Positions 52,803-63,848 of a DNA stretch of 64,000 nt are shown piece by piece. The notes below the pieces were generated by a model. That model made no database searches. It worked only from the letters and a program-made list of their open reading frames with translations, and was not told the origin of the DNA. The stretch comes from Plasmodiophora brassicae (lineage: Eukaryota; Endomyxa; Phytomyxea; Plasmodiophorida; Plasmodiophoridae): positions 496,001 to 560,000 of the forward strand of contig JASFAU010000009.1 of assembly GCA_039704465.1 (NCBI GenBank). Direction: 5' to 3'. The translations under genes and the position numbers were made by a program. How positions within the stretch are numbered: position 1 is the first letter of the stretch; every line of letters begins with the position of its first letter.

Positions 52803-53930
52803 ATGTTCTCGGGCGACGATGGCGCGTCCGCACCCGACCTGCGCCTGTCGCTGTCGGTGACGGCACCGGGCACGATCCGCGTTCGGATGCGGCACCTGCC
52901 CGACGGCCTGCGCTTCCGGGTCGAGATGCGCTCCGCCCCTGGCGTCCGCCGGCGCCGCTCCGCCCCCTACTCGAAATGGGCCACCATCGTCGACGACGGT
53001 GCGTCGCCCACCGGCGCCCCGGTCGATCGCGCGCGCTGATGACGGGTGGTGCACACTAGGGCTGGCCGCCGACGATTGCGTCGTGGCGATGCTGTCGGCG
53101 CTGCTGCCGGAGCACTCGTACCAGGTCGGGGTGCGTGTCCGGGTGCCGACGCACGTCGCCTGGGGCGCACGCACGCTGTTCCGGTTCCAGTCGCCGCCGA
53201 CCTGGACGATCCAGGCGCCCGTCCGCGTCTTCCTCTGCAGGGACGCCGACCCGGTCTGCCCGTCGGCGGCGACGTCGCTGGAGGTGCACGCGTTCCACAC
53301 GCGGACGGTGGCGTTCCTGCTCGACAAGGCCAACGCCGACCTGCCGGGCAGCACCCGTATCGGGAGGGCGTACGAGGCGCGCGACGACCGCCTGGCCGTC
53401 ATGAAGTGGATGATCGCGATCATGGAGCGCGTCGTCGCCAGCGACCAGCTGCTGGGCGCCAAGCGTCATGTCGTACGCGCCGTTGTCGACGCCGCCGAAC
53501 GGATCCTGAACGACCCCGACCCGATCCCGAGGCCCATTGACTTTGCCGGCGGCGAGGTCAGCGACCTCGACCGCCTGCGCCTGGTCCTGTACAATTGCAA
53601 GCGGGTACGAGTTGCCCTGCCTCGTGTTAGTGCTGTGCCAATGACGAGGCGCTGTTGCCGATGATGGTCAGGTGCACAATCGCAAGTCGGGCAAGGCCAG
53701 CCAGCTGCTCCGGTCCCTGAAGAACATTGTGAGGTCGATGGAAACGGTCAGTGGGGCAACGCGTGCCACTTGCAACGATAGCGGCTCATCGTTGTGCAGG
53801 GCGACGATACCCTGTCGGTCAGCAGCGGCGACGAGGCGAACGCCAGCGTGGACCCCTGGGACACTCTCAGCGTAACACAGACGGTTGGGGGGCGGGGCAT
53901 CGCATGGTTTGTGACATTGCCTACTCGTCA
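52803..53930 (+). CDS. FN3-like domain protein
   Basis: ATG at 52803 (MFSGDDGASAPD). Exon 1: LRLSLSVTAPGTIRVRMRHL, PDGLRFRVEM, SKWATIVDDG. An intron (GTGCGT...CACTAG) rejoins LAADDCVVAMLSALLPEHSY and QVGVRVRVPTHVAWG, which together make one fibronectin-III-like beta sandwich. A helical part follows (DRLAVMKWMIAIMERVVASD; HVVRAVVDAAERIL). A further exon (after GTACGA...GGTCAG) is VHNRKSGKASQLLRSLKNIV; the protein probably ends near 53930 with an acidic Ser-rich tail (GDDTLSVSSGDEANAS). No signal peptide, so probably cytosolic. Function unknown. Confidence 0.55.
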
Positions 53931-53974
53931 GACCGGAACCGGGTCCTGCATTAACGTCGGCACTGGCGGACCAG

Positions 53975-54203
53975 ATGGGGAAACAGTCGATGTGGGTACT
54001 CGCGCGCGTGACGCGCGCGCGCCCTGTTCTGAAACGGTTCGTCCCAGGGGGACATTCGTGAGGTTTACACTGAGGACGACGTGCCACCCGAAATTGCCCG
54101 CAACGTCAACGACGGCGATGGACACATTGTGTTTGCCGCTGCCGTCGTCGTCTGGCTTGCCATGTCTGTGGCGTACAAGCTGGCCGCGTTCTTCGCGTTG
54201 TGA
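53975..54203 (+). CDS. Small tail-anchored protein, one frame change
   Basis: ATG at 53975 gives a basic start (MGKQSMWVLARVTRARPVLK). After a one-base frame difference near 54050 (tiny intron or indel) comes DIREVYTEDDVPPEIARNV, then a C-terminal helix (HIVFAAAVVVWLAMSVAYKL) ending at 54203. It looks like a small mitochondrial or ER membrane subunit. A CG-rich inverted repeat (CGCGCGCGT-G-ACGCGCGCG) lies inside at about 54001-54020. Confidence 0.4.
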
Positions 54204-54269
54204 TCCGTCGACCCACGTTGCTGTATATAAATACATATCACGCTGAGTGCAATGACGAATGGATGTACC

Positions 54270-54292
54270 GAGTTTAACCTCACTTTAGTCAC
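54270..54292 (+). repeat. Left terminal inverted repeat of pogo-like element
   Basis: Exact reverse complement of 55755-55777. Confidence 0.95.
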
Positions 54293-54548
54293 ATACACTT
54301 GTACTGGGGTGGCTGTGACTAAACTGGGGGCGGTGACTGAATCGAGTTACCCCGAAATAGTCACATGTGACTAAAGCGAGAGGAAATACGGATAATTGTC
54401 CAAAGCCAGAGTGCCCGTCGCCCGACGGTGGCAGGGACGCAGGGATCAAAATTGTCCCCGACCGTGGCACGGCCGCACGGTGCGACCATTTGCGGACGGT
54501 TTTGCTCCGGACGTCGGCGCACGAGGGTCAACTCTCGTTGTCATCCAG

Positions 54549-55524
54549 ATGGCTTCATGCGATAAAAGGTCTCGGCATCGGGCCACGAATGAGGACAAGC
54601 TCAAAGTGATTGAGTACGTAGAGGCCAACGCGGGCATATCCCATCAGGCTGCGGCGGATCGTTTTGGCGTTGATCGCTCTGCCGTCTCTAAGTGGCTCAA
54701 AGATCGGGAAAAGATCAGACGGTTGTGTTCAGAGTCCGACGCAGCGAGATCGAGGAAGGTCGCCAAGGTCGATCCCAGCTCCTGTCCTATCATTGATGAT
54801 ATGGTCTACGCCTGGCAGCTCCGCGTAGAAAACGACGCTCCTGAAATGAACGTCACCCTGCAAGTTCTACAAGCGAAAGCCCTTGAGTGTGAACTTGCAG
54901 GGTGACGTTCATTTCAGGAGCGTCGTTTTCTACGCGGAGCTGCCAGGCGTAGACCATGTCATCAATGATAGGGCAGAAGCTGGAATCGACCTTGGAGACG
55001 AGATCGTATGTTTCGATAAACAACGATAAACGGGGCACGAAACGGCTCGAAGACCGTTTAGCGATCACCCCGATCGTAAGTGCTGCCGGCGAGAAATTGC
55101 AACTTCAAGTGATCGGCAAGTCCAAACAGCCACGAGCACTTAAAGGTACAACATATCCGCGTTAATTAACTGGTCTGCTCTTCGATGACCTGATGTCGAC
55201 ATCCCCAGGAATTGATCCTCGGAGAACGTTTGGTATCAACTACAGCGCACAACCCAATTCATGGCAAGACGGATCGACGTTCATCCGCGACGTTGTTTTC
55301 TACCTGAACAGAATTGCAATCGGAAGGCGTCAAAAGTTATATCGTCTGGTCGGCAACTGCAGTTCCCGTACCTGGGCCGCGAAGCATTTGGACCCCGGGC
55401 GCCAAAGTTCATGTGACAAACGCATCAGGTTTAGTTACTGCCCATGGAGTCGTGGAGGGCTTGACCGGCTGCGTTGTCCATGGATATTCAGCCGCCAGTG
55501 ACGAAGCAGTGGTTAACGAACTTT
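54549..55524 (+). pseudogene. Broken pogo-like transposase
   Basis: From ATG 54549: an HTH of the CENP-B/psq type (KLKVIEYVEANAGISHQAAA, DRFGVDRSAVSKWLKDREKI), then the start of the second HTH (IIDDMVYAWQLRVEN), cut at a stop at 54905 where an inverted copy of the same segment begins. Beyond it, DDE-domain pieces follow in another frame: TKRLEDRLAITPIVSAAGEK, LQLQVIGKSKQPRALK (matching the usual KDR...VIGKSKKP block), then YSAQPNSWQDGSTF and LYRLVGNCSS, where the second catalytic Asp of the usual L-V-D-N-x-x-x-H is Gly. The first catalytic Asp segment is absent. No active enzyme is possible. Confidence 0.8.
54765..54993. repeat. 103-bp fold-back inverted repeat inside the transposase
   Basis: 54765-54867 and 54891-54993 are reverse complements with about four mismatches, all transitions, around a 23-bp spacer. 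The left arm is transposase coding sequence in normal orientation; the right arm is the same piece inverted. A transcript through it would fold into a long hairpin. Confidence 0.93.
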
Positions 55525-55754
55525 GAAGTGACTCCTGGGTACGATGATCAACTTCTAACCATACCTAACTCGTTTGTCACCACGATTGGTGAGGCCGGCC
55601 ACCGTCATGTGTTTAAGCTTGACGAGTCACATATTGTCATCTGATAAAGAGACAAATCATTTTCAACGAGCACCGGCTTCTCACTATGGTTATGGGGATA
55701 ATTATTGTTCCTGGCTTCTTGTGACTAAAGTGGGGTTTGTGACTATGTCGAGGA

Positions 55755-55777
55755 GTGACTAAAGTGAGGTTAAACTC
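55755..55777 (-). repeat. Right terminal inverted repeat of pogo-like element
   Basis: Exact reverse complement of 54270-54292, 23 of 23 bases. Confidence 0.95.
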
Positions 55778-55845
55778 TATAACTGTATGCCCTGGGCCTT
55801 GTGACGCATCGTCGATTGCCCCTCACCCGCCTGCACAACGACTCC

Positions 55846-58026
55846 ATGGTCGTCGATCCGACCCTGTCCGTGTTCTCGTTGGAATGCTACGTGATCGGGG
55901 CCATCCTACGCCCCGGTGTGTCGCTGTTGAGGCGCCCATCGGTCAGGCGGCGCTGGACAGCGATAGGTACCCCGCTGGGGGTCTGATCGGTTCCCTGCGT
56001 CAGGTCATTATGCGCCTTCTGGAATTCCCGGCCGTCGTCATCGACTGTCCGTCGAAGGATGACGTCGCCGATCGGCTTGCTGACCGGAACCTGGCCTGGG
56101 GCCTCGGCAAGAATTGCCTGTTCTCGGTTCCCGAGCGCTCCCTGTCATCGATGCTGTCCCGGGCGCCCATGTACATCATGCTGGTCGACCTGGACGACAA
56201 TGGCCTGCAGGGGACGGCCGCTGTCGACCTATCCGGGTACGCCGACGGCCCGGCCATCGTCGGCAAGAGAGGCTTCCGACGGGGTCGTGTGCCCCTGGTC
56301 GACCTGATGGGTAATCGCGTCGCCTTCATTGATATCGGTGGGCGAATCGGTCGCGCAGGTTGCCATCTGGTGGGTCACTGACGTCAAGGCAGTCCTGCGC
56401 CTGTCGTGTCTGGGGAGCGCCCTCCTGCCGCATTTGGAAGGGTTCACTGTGCATAGACCCGCCGACCCGCCCGTCGACACGGCCGCTGTGCAGCAAACCA
56501 TCCCCATCGTTCAGCACGATGAACCCGGGCGCAGGAACGTCGCCGATAGCTGCTGTCTGGGGCAACCTCCGCGTCTGGAACCTGGCGAAACGGAGGAGAT
56601 CGTGGTTCCTCATGAACCAGAGGGACCGCCTCTTCAGGAACAGCAGCAGGCGGAACCTGGACGGGATGTCACTGTGGACGGCGTGGAACCAATTCAGGAG
56701 GTCAGCCCTCTGCGACGCGTTGGTCACGTTGGGTTGATAAACGACATTCAGCAGGATGACGACCCTCCCGCTCTGTTCTTCTGCCACGGGACCGATGCCG
56801 ACGGGCAGATGGAGGCACAGCAAGCATCCACATTACCCGAGCCAACCAGTGCTGTGGAGCCGAGTCCCCCGGTCAGGCCTGTGAAGAGGCTCGATCGCAA
56901 GACAACGCAGGGCCAGAACGTTGCCACGCCATTCGCAGGGGCGTCGTCGTCACGAACGAAACGAATCGTGCCACCGTTGCGACCGACGCGAAGACGAACG
57001 CTGCCGACACAGTCGGGCGTTACGAACCTGAGAGAGAAGGCGAATAATGGAAACCGACGGTCGGCGTCTTTGAAGTCCACCCGTAGGACAAGGCGGTCCC
57101 GATCGCCGCCGAAACGACGGGGACCGGCGCCTGCCAGACCAGCTGCTGTCCATGCCGCATTGGACAGCAACGCTGCCATCGCATCGGCACTTCGAGAGAT
57201 CGCACTGCAACTGTCTCGCCGACGACCCTCGCTGACCGGGTTGCCTGAGAACGACGACGTGGTCGGACAGCAGGTCATTTTGAAGGAGGAACGTCTGGAA
57301 CCTGCTGTCGTTCCTCCCGTCGTCCACGTCACCGTTACCCGACCTGCTGCCACAATCGAGGTCGTTAACGCTTCCGTATCTACCGAAGAGACGACCGACG
57401 CGGAGGAATCTTCATCTCCAGCACAGAACGAGAAGCCGTGCGACGCGGGACCTAACCCTTCTTCGGCCGAGCAGCAACAGCAGCAGCAGGTTGCCGTTGA
57501 CACCGGCCCGAGCATCGAGACCTTAATGCACGAGCGCGAATGCAGTACCTCTCATCAGCCCGCATCGGTTGTCGAAGCGGTCGCCGGCGGTCCGGTTCAC
57601 GACGACAAGTGCCCCGTTGAGGTTTCGAGGATGCTCGAAACATCGGAACCAGAGTCTGTCGAACACATTTCGGCCCGTATGTCGATGACGGATGCATGTA
57701 CCACATTGCATGCGGATGATAACGACAAGGCAGTCCCTGAAGCAGGCGTTGCGAAAGACCTCCTGGCGAACGTCCCCGCCAGTGATGACGCGGACGACGA
57801 TTACGCCGCTGATGAATTCGTAAGCGGCACCTGCTGGAACGTCCCCTGCCGTGTCCTGACGGTGCTCTGCGATAGGACTCCTTCGAATCCGACAGTGAAC
57901 TCGTATTCGACCTCACATAAACATACGTTACCATCGACGCCATCTGTCTTATGCAATGTCCCTCGTGTACGACACCGGAGGGGGCGCGTCAGCCAGGAGA
58001 AATGCCTTGCCCGACTAGTTGTCTGA
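55846..58026 (+). CDS. MAP10-like protein with N-terminal C2-type domain
   Basis: ATG at 55846 (VVDPTLSVFSLECYVIGAI). Intron GTGTCG...GGACAG joins RLLEFPAVVIDC, LGKNCLFSVPERSLSSML, APMYIMLVDLDDNGLQG, and RGRVPLVDLMGNRVAFIDI. A second intron (GTTGCC...AGGCAG) joins AVLRLSCLGSALLPHL. This succession resembles the N-terminal domain of microtubule-associated protein 10. The rest, to 58026, is a long disordered region: Pro/Arg-rich (RRTRRSRSPPKRRGP), a seven-Gln run near 57474, and acidic segments. The central claim rests on a handful of conserved blocks; the disordered part has no family. Confidence 0.5.
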
Positions 58027-58432
58027 GAGCTGGCCACAGACGGCTGGTGTGTGGGGCTCTGCCTGGGAACACGCGCGATCGTTTCGCGCCTGCTCGAATG
58101 GGAGTGCCAGGTGACCCTAGGAAGGCTGAAGGCAACGTCCTCGCATGGTCCGGCACCGATGACGCTCACCGGGTGACAGCGACACGTCCTTCTACCTGTG
58201 GACGTCCCCTCGCAGCTACCGCAGGACCTCTCTCTTCCATAACAATTCAACCTGCCATTGGTTCGCTCCACCAGCCAACAACAGCCGGTCGGCCATGGCA
58301 CAGTGCAGGTGCCCCGAAACAAGGCAGCTGAGCCGCGCCCTCGTTGTGTCCGGCCACTGCTCGAGCAACATCGGCCCAATCTGACGCGAACGACCATAGA
58401 AGGAGCCTCGAGCGACCCGTTGAAATGGAAGG
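58027..58432. other. Convergent intergenic region
   Basis: Lies between two convergent stops; no frame or repeat of note. Confidence 0.5.
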
Positions 58433-60093
58433 CTATGTTATGAAGGCCTTGGTGCACGCCTGTCGTACGTGGTCGGCGAGTTCCTCGAGCGCGCTGATCC
58501 GATCCAGCAGTTCATGATCGGTGGCTTGCAGTAGGGCGGCTTGAGTGTTGGGCCGTGGCCTGACGTGCTCCTGTACGTCATTGCTGCTGCCTTCGTCCGA
58601 AAGTGCTTGCACAGGGTCCTCTCGGCACGCGTCGATGTCCTCGTCGATCATCTCCCGCATCGCCCGGATGTGATGTCGCTCTGCCTTCAGCAGGCCAAGG
58701 TTGTTCTGCATCTCCAGCCGGCGCTGCTCGATCTGATCCCGAATCTGCAATTGCTGTTCGACGCACGCGTCAGCAACGATTAGTAGCCCAGTCTGGAACG
58801 TTCGACGTCAACCTGAGCGATCGCGTTCTGTCGCTTGCGGTTGAAGTCGGCCAGCAACGTGTTGTGAATGTACTGCCTCCTTCGGCCGTCCATGATTCGA
58901 CGTTTCTGGACATCGCGAGTGACCTGCAACTGCCGCTGCCGTGCATTCTCTTCCAGTTGCGCTCCTGTCACCTGACCGAGCCCCAAACGTTAACCGGCGA
59001 GGGACGCTGAAGGAGAGCACCCGAGGAGTTACGTGTTTGGCGATCTGGAAAATCTGTCGCTGAAAGTGCATGGAGTGCTGAATGGACTTGATCCGACGGC
59101 TACGCTGCTGTGCGCCGGCATCGTACTTCTGTCGGAGGCCCTTCACCCGGTCTTCGATCGCCACCTGCAACGCGTCAGACAGTGTGCGGCTGACATCTGG
59201 GCAGGGCCTCACCTGTGCCGCACGCCTGGCTATCGCTATCGTGTGCTTGTCGATTGCCTTCGCATTTCGTTGCTGCACTTCGTTGATGCGCTTCTCGACC
59301 AACTGGTCCTTCAGAAACTGCCGTCGTTGGGCCTAGACGACGGCACCAGTGGGGATGATGGGTTTCCGTGCAAGGTTACGTCTGTACCTTGAATCGGTTT
59401 ATACGCGACTCAATCATGGCGTCCCTCTCACTTCTAGCAGACTCGATTTCAGGCTGGCAATGATCTGGTGCATGCCCGGATGAGTTGTGGGGAGCAGCTG
59501 TACGCGTGGCATTGCACAGACCGGATTCGACGCGCCGATGAGTAGCGCGGTTGATGGCGACTCGAATCTGGTGAACATCGCGCATCCTTTCCATGGCCTC
59601 GCGAACCTCAGCATATCGCTCGGATTCTAGGCGATCCTTCTCTTCCATCAGTTTCTGGGACTGTTCCCTTGTCGATTGCGCCATGAGCGCATTTCGATCC
59701 CGGGGCGTTCTCGCGGTGTCCTCGTCACTGACAACGGCGGGATCTGTCAAGAGCAGAGTCACCACCGTGCGGAACCTTCATGGCCACAGATACAGACCGA
59801 ATGATCGAACGATCAGATTCTGCGTTTGCCAATCCAGTCGGTGCTGCAGATCGAGCTCAAATTCCCACATGGACTTCATCTTGAACAAAGACAATGAGTG
59901 AATGCGACGATGTCTCGGTGGCCATAGACTATTTCACCTCGGACGACCAGACGAAATCGTCGAGGCAGACGAAATCGTCGTCGAACTCGTACTGTGCACC
60001 AACCAGTGCCGGGTCAAGGTTATGCATCTGGAGTTGCTCTGAGTCGACTTCGACCAGGTGCCTGTTAGCAGACGCCACAGAGTCGGAACTCAT
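58433..60093 (-). CDS. Coiled-coil protein, Arg/Gln/Glu-rich
   Basis: Spliced reverse-strand gene. Probable start at 60093 (MSSDSVASANRHLVEVDSEQ), acidic segment AQYEFDDDFVCLDDFVW, then MWEFELDLQHRLDWQTQNLI. Long heptad stretches follow: AQSTREQSQKLMEEKDRLES, EVREAMERMRDVHQIRVAIN; EKRINEVQQRNAKAIDKHTI; RVKGLRQKYDAGAQQRSRRI; ENARQRQLQVTRDVQKRRIM; and the last exon IRDQIEQRRLEMQNNLGLLK to ADHVRQACTKAFIT (58433). Introns are inferred from frame changes. The composition resembles axonemal or basal-body filament proteins, and it lies between a MAP10-like gene and LRRIQ3, but no family motif was recognised. Confidence 0.6.
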
Positions 60094-60285
60094 AGCGAAC
60101 CGTAACCGCATACAGCACGTACCTTTCCAGCTGGTCGTTTAAAGCGGAGACACCTCTGATGTTGACGCTATTGGTGATCTCGCCCGATTCAACCTGACGA
60201 GCATCGGTATCGATCTCAGGTTGCGCAGCTTGCTTGCCAGGAACCTCTCGGTACGCTTGCGGGTATTCGATTTCCTGACAGGACG

Positions 60286-62848
60286 TTACGGTTGACGTGA
60301 CGATGGATACTGGGTGCAAGCAACCTGGCCCACAGGGACGAAGCGCCCACTTTGAAGCACAGCGGGCCTCAGCTGGCAGTAGCTGCGGGACACCGGGTCC
60401 CAAGTTCCAATGTACAATATGAAGGCTCGCAGACGGGCGTCGTCCATCGTCCGGAATTCGATGTGCCACTGGGCAATGTTCTCAACGCCTGATAATACTT
60501 GAGCGTTCTGTCCATCGTGTCCTGATGAAGTCTCGAACTATGAGGGGGCGCGTGAGTCGCATAGTTTCAAGGAAGTTCGGACACCTTACCTGGATGTCTT
60601 GGACGGCGTCCCATTGCAGAAGACGCCGGGCCTTCTCTAGAAAAGGCGAAACGTCGCTTGCCGGCGGCCTCTCTTCCAGCAGCCCCGACAAGTTCCATTG
60701 AAACCATTGTGGAACAAGTGCCCTACAAACCTTCGTCAGTCTAGAGCTATCATATGCACTAAGAAGCAGTAACCTCGTTGGCGTTGATGGGTCAACGTAG
60801 TGAACGACCGTGCATGTTGGCTTCCCTATGCGAGGAGCCGATGATTGTGCCCCGTTTTCGTCGAGACGAACAATATCAAACACCGTTCGATGTTCCGGGA
60901 ACAGACCAAGCCGGTGAATCGGACTGGGTGCAGCAAGCACGAGCTCGAGTGCCCGCCGTGTAACGATTGTATCGCCTGACGTAACGGCTTCACACGCCCG
61001 TCGTGCCCCGCTGAGCATCTCCATTCGCAGACGAAGCAACCGGTACCGCCACCAGTGAATAATGCAATTTCTTGCTCGGTGGAATATCCTAGCCAGCGAT
61101 AGGGAAGGCAACCATACAGTTCGCACCTGTTAGACAGGGTCACAAACTAGGCTGTGCACAGCAATTGCTGACATGTCACCTTGTACGACCTCCATGTGGA
61201 CTGAATGGCCAGCGCGGCCCATTGAGCCAAAGCCATCTTGTACGTAAAGACAACGATCGGTTCTTGAGCCCCAGTATTATAGTTCTCGACGAGCCGGATC
61301 AGCATGTCCCTGGATACAAAATCCGGCAAGGTGAACCGATGCAGCCGACGGGCGTCGTTGTAGACGGCCTGGTTCCGGTACAGGCACCCGCGGTCGAAAG
61401 CGTCGCGGTCAATCGTTCGCACGTGGCACAAACGTCGACGAATCATCGGACAAGGCAGCATTCGCGACCACCGTGAACTGATTTCAATACACTATGAGCA
61501 GGTCAGTGATTGTGCTCAATGTTCCGAGCCGGTCGTGAGACCTGTTCCATTGTGCGATCCTCGTGGTAAGCGTGCATGTGACCACGAGTGTCCAGGAACA
61601 AACTTAAAGGTACGCTCTTGTAAAAGTCCAAGGACTCTTTGGCCCCTGGACGCCAAGTCGTGTTAAGAGCCAACGTTCGCAATGGCACTTACAAAACGAA
61701 CCCTCGGTTCGGCTGTTCTCTGGTGTTGCACTTTGCACCTGCGTCAGCATACGATGGAAGACGCCTAGCGGATCGGTGCCAACAAGAACAACGCTGCTCG
61801 CGAGTTGCTGCATTAGCTGCTGGCGGGCAGCAGCGGCGGTGACGCGCGCCTTCTCGCGTTCGGGATCTTCCACGCTGGCCTCGCTGCCAGTTTCAGCGTC
61901 GTCCTCATCCGCCTGCACAGGGTTAACGCGATCGTCCAACGAAACGAACGAGTAACCCTGCTTACCTCTTTCTCCATGTCTCCTTGCGGGAGAAACGAGA
62001 TCCTGTCGATCATTGACTCTAGGCTCCTATCGATCCGGGGACGATGACGCCGCCCGATCCAGTTGCGGACGGCAGTTTGAATCGTAATGATGGGAGATAA
62101 TCTTGCATACGCACGGTTGAGTCCTGCCACGTAGGCATTCAACGTTCTCCGACATTCGGGCTGTCGTCGTCGTCGTCATGAGCGCGATTTCACAAAGTGG
62201 TGACAACAGGACGTACGAGTTGGACGCCAAATTCTGTCTGAAACTTAGGAAAGCAGAATGCCGGGCCCATCGGCTTGAAATCCTCGCCCATCTTGACGTC
62301 GCGAAGTCGCTCCTGGTCCGACACGAGGTAGTTGTCGATCATTTTAATGCCTGGGAGAATGGCAAGGACGATTCGCCGGTATGTGGGGCGTGAGGCGAGC
62401 GGGTTTCCGTGAAGGGAGAGGCCTAACGGATAACACATGGTGGGACTTGCATATCATACCAATACATGTATGCATAGTAACGAACCGATCAAAGAACGCA
62501 ACTTGACAAGATCATTGATCGACGGCAGTGACGTAATGGCGTTGTCGTGCAGGTATAGAAACTGAAGTGCAACGGCATTCTCCCAGAATGACTGTTCGGG
62601 TAGAACCGTCAGCAGGTTATTCGATATGTCTATCGCAACCGGCGTAAGCGCATTCGGTCTAAAAGGGGGCCAACCCTGGCGAACTGACCAAGGACTCGCA
62701 GCGACGCGCCAAGTCGGCCAACGACGACCCACTCCGACAGGTGGTTGTCCTGCAGGAACGCGAACACGGCCTTCTTCCTCGCGCGGCTGTCCACATGGTC
62801 CAGCTCGGTCGTGCCCTGGTCCCTGACGTCGATGATGACTCCATCCAT
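60286..62848 (-). CDS. LRRIQ3: LRR and IQ-motif protein, LRRIQ3-like
   Basis: Start at 62848 (MDGVIIDVRDQGTTELDHVD). Ordered exons: VFAFLQDNHLSEWVVVGRL; LRRs VAIDISNNLLTVLPEQSFW, LQFLYLHDNAITSLPSIND and LSLHGNPLASRPTYRRIVLA. The LRR cap LPGIKMIDNYLVSDQERL is followed by the LRRIQ3-type GEDFKPMGPAFCFPKF. IQ motifs IITIQTAVRNWIGRRHR and ALAIQSTWRSYKV would bind calmodulin. The C-terminal helical part ends with ARLRAFILYIGTWDPVSRSY and a stop at 60288-60286. The arrangement (short LRR set, cap, then IQ) matches animal LRRIQ3, a cilium- and testis-associated protein. Frames change often, so I infer about nine short introns. Confidence 0.78.
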
Positions 62849-63101
62849 TTCCCGACGATCACCTAACCGGCCGCCTACCGTACCCGATCGCACAGACAAC
62901 CGCTGCCAGAAATAAAGAGCCACTGCTGCGACGTTCTCCCGGATGCAGTCATCAGGGCGGGGGCACTTGCTGCAGTCCCAGTCGGTCGGTGGGCCGAGGG
63001 CGACTGCAGGTGCTCCCATGTGTTACACCGAGCAAAATACAACTCCGACGGCTGTCGGTCGGGGTGACGGCGGCCAGAGGGGCGCGTCAGACGGGCATGT
63101 G

Positions 63102-63740
63102 ATGCGCCCGCGGACGCAGGCGCCGTCGCCGTCCAACCGATATGCGGTCGTCGTCGGCTGCATTGTCGTGGGATTCCTCGTCAGCATCACCGTCCAGATC
63201 CGGTTGATGTCGGGCGGGGCGCGGCCGGCGGCGCGGTCGCCTCGGCGCCTGGCCGCGCTTCTGCACTGGCCGCAGACGGGCCTGCCGGTGTGGCAGGAGA
63301 TCGCTAAACGCCCATCTCAGCAATGCCTGTACACGAAGATGGACAGACGGATCGTTGCTGATAGCGATGGGCGGATATGCTTCCGACATCACCAGTTCGC
63401 CAACGGATGCTGCAGCGTGGCACTGCCAGTCGAGGTAAGGGACTTGTATTCAACCGTCACCGGCTAGCGGTTCGCTCAGTTTCGTTTGCGCTAGGCCTGT
63501 GGTGCAGGGTGTTCGGAAGCGTGGAATTGCTGTGTGCGCCACTCGCTTTGCGTTGCTTGCTGTATTGCACGGACGAGTAACGCGTCGTCGATGGAGACCT
63601 TCCGCCACTGCTCCAATCGGTGCCTGTTCACGTCGGAGAGCACCGTGTCCGGCAATCGATTCAAAAGCGATTTGAAGTACTGCTATTCTGATCAACATTC
63701 GATTCCTCCCAGCGCTGCATCTTTACAACTGGCGCCGTAA
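63102..63740 (+). CDS. SPRING1: SPRING1 homologue (SREBP-regulating, site-1-protease activator)
   Basis: Golgi type II membrane protein that licenses site-1 protease and so SREBP processing. Exons 63102-63434 and 63495-63740 (60-nt intron, GTAAGG...GCTAG) give 192 residues plus stop in phase. Signal anchor YAVVVGCIVVGFLVSITVQI; Cys-rich domain QCLYTKMDRRIVADSDGRIC, NGCCSVALPVE, then ACGAGCSEAWNCCVRHSLCV, ACC, HCSNRCLFTSESTVS and LKYCY. The order C...D-x-x-G-x-x-C...GCC...CC...C-V-x-CC...C-x-x-x-C...KYCY reproduces the family. An upstream in-frame ATG at 63018 is possible. Confidence 0.85.
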
Positions 63741-63848
63741 GGAAGGAGGTCAAACTATCGCCTTGTCAGATGCTGAAAGGGGTGCTCCAGGTTGGGCTGG
63801 AGTTGTGACCGTGCATGCGAATCGTCAGGCGGCGCATGTGACGAAGCC

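Larger units (their letters stand above)
54270..55777 (+). mobile_element. Defective pogo-like (Tc1/mariner superfamily) transposon
   Basis: About 1.5 kb bounded by identical 23-bp terminal inverted repeats (54270-54292 and 55755-55777, starting GAGTTTAACCTCAC). Subterminal GTGACTAAA-type motifs recur on both sides, including a perfect palindrome TAGTCACATGTGACTA at 54358-54373. Inside are a pogo/CENP-B-type DNA-binding domain (54549-54905) and DDE-domain pieces (about 55019-55500). Flanking bases do not show an obvious TA duplication. The transposase cannot be made intact. Confidence 0.85.

Noticed and set aside
52779..53540. Long open frames on both strands over the FN3-like gene
   Set aside because: High GC leaves five frames open. 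Only the forward frame pair gives an FN3-like pattern and consistent splice sites.
54270..55777. TA target-site duplication of the pogo-like element
   Set aside because: The bases flanking the two TIRs (...gtacc and tataa...) are not a matching TA pair, so I do not claim one.
57474..57491. Poly-glutamine tract as a disease-like repeat
   Set aside because: Only six or seven Gln within a disordered region; unremarkable.
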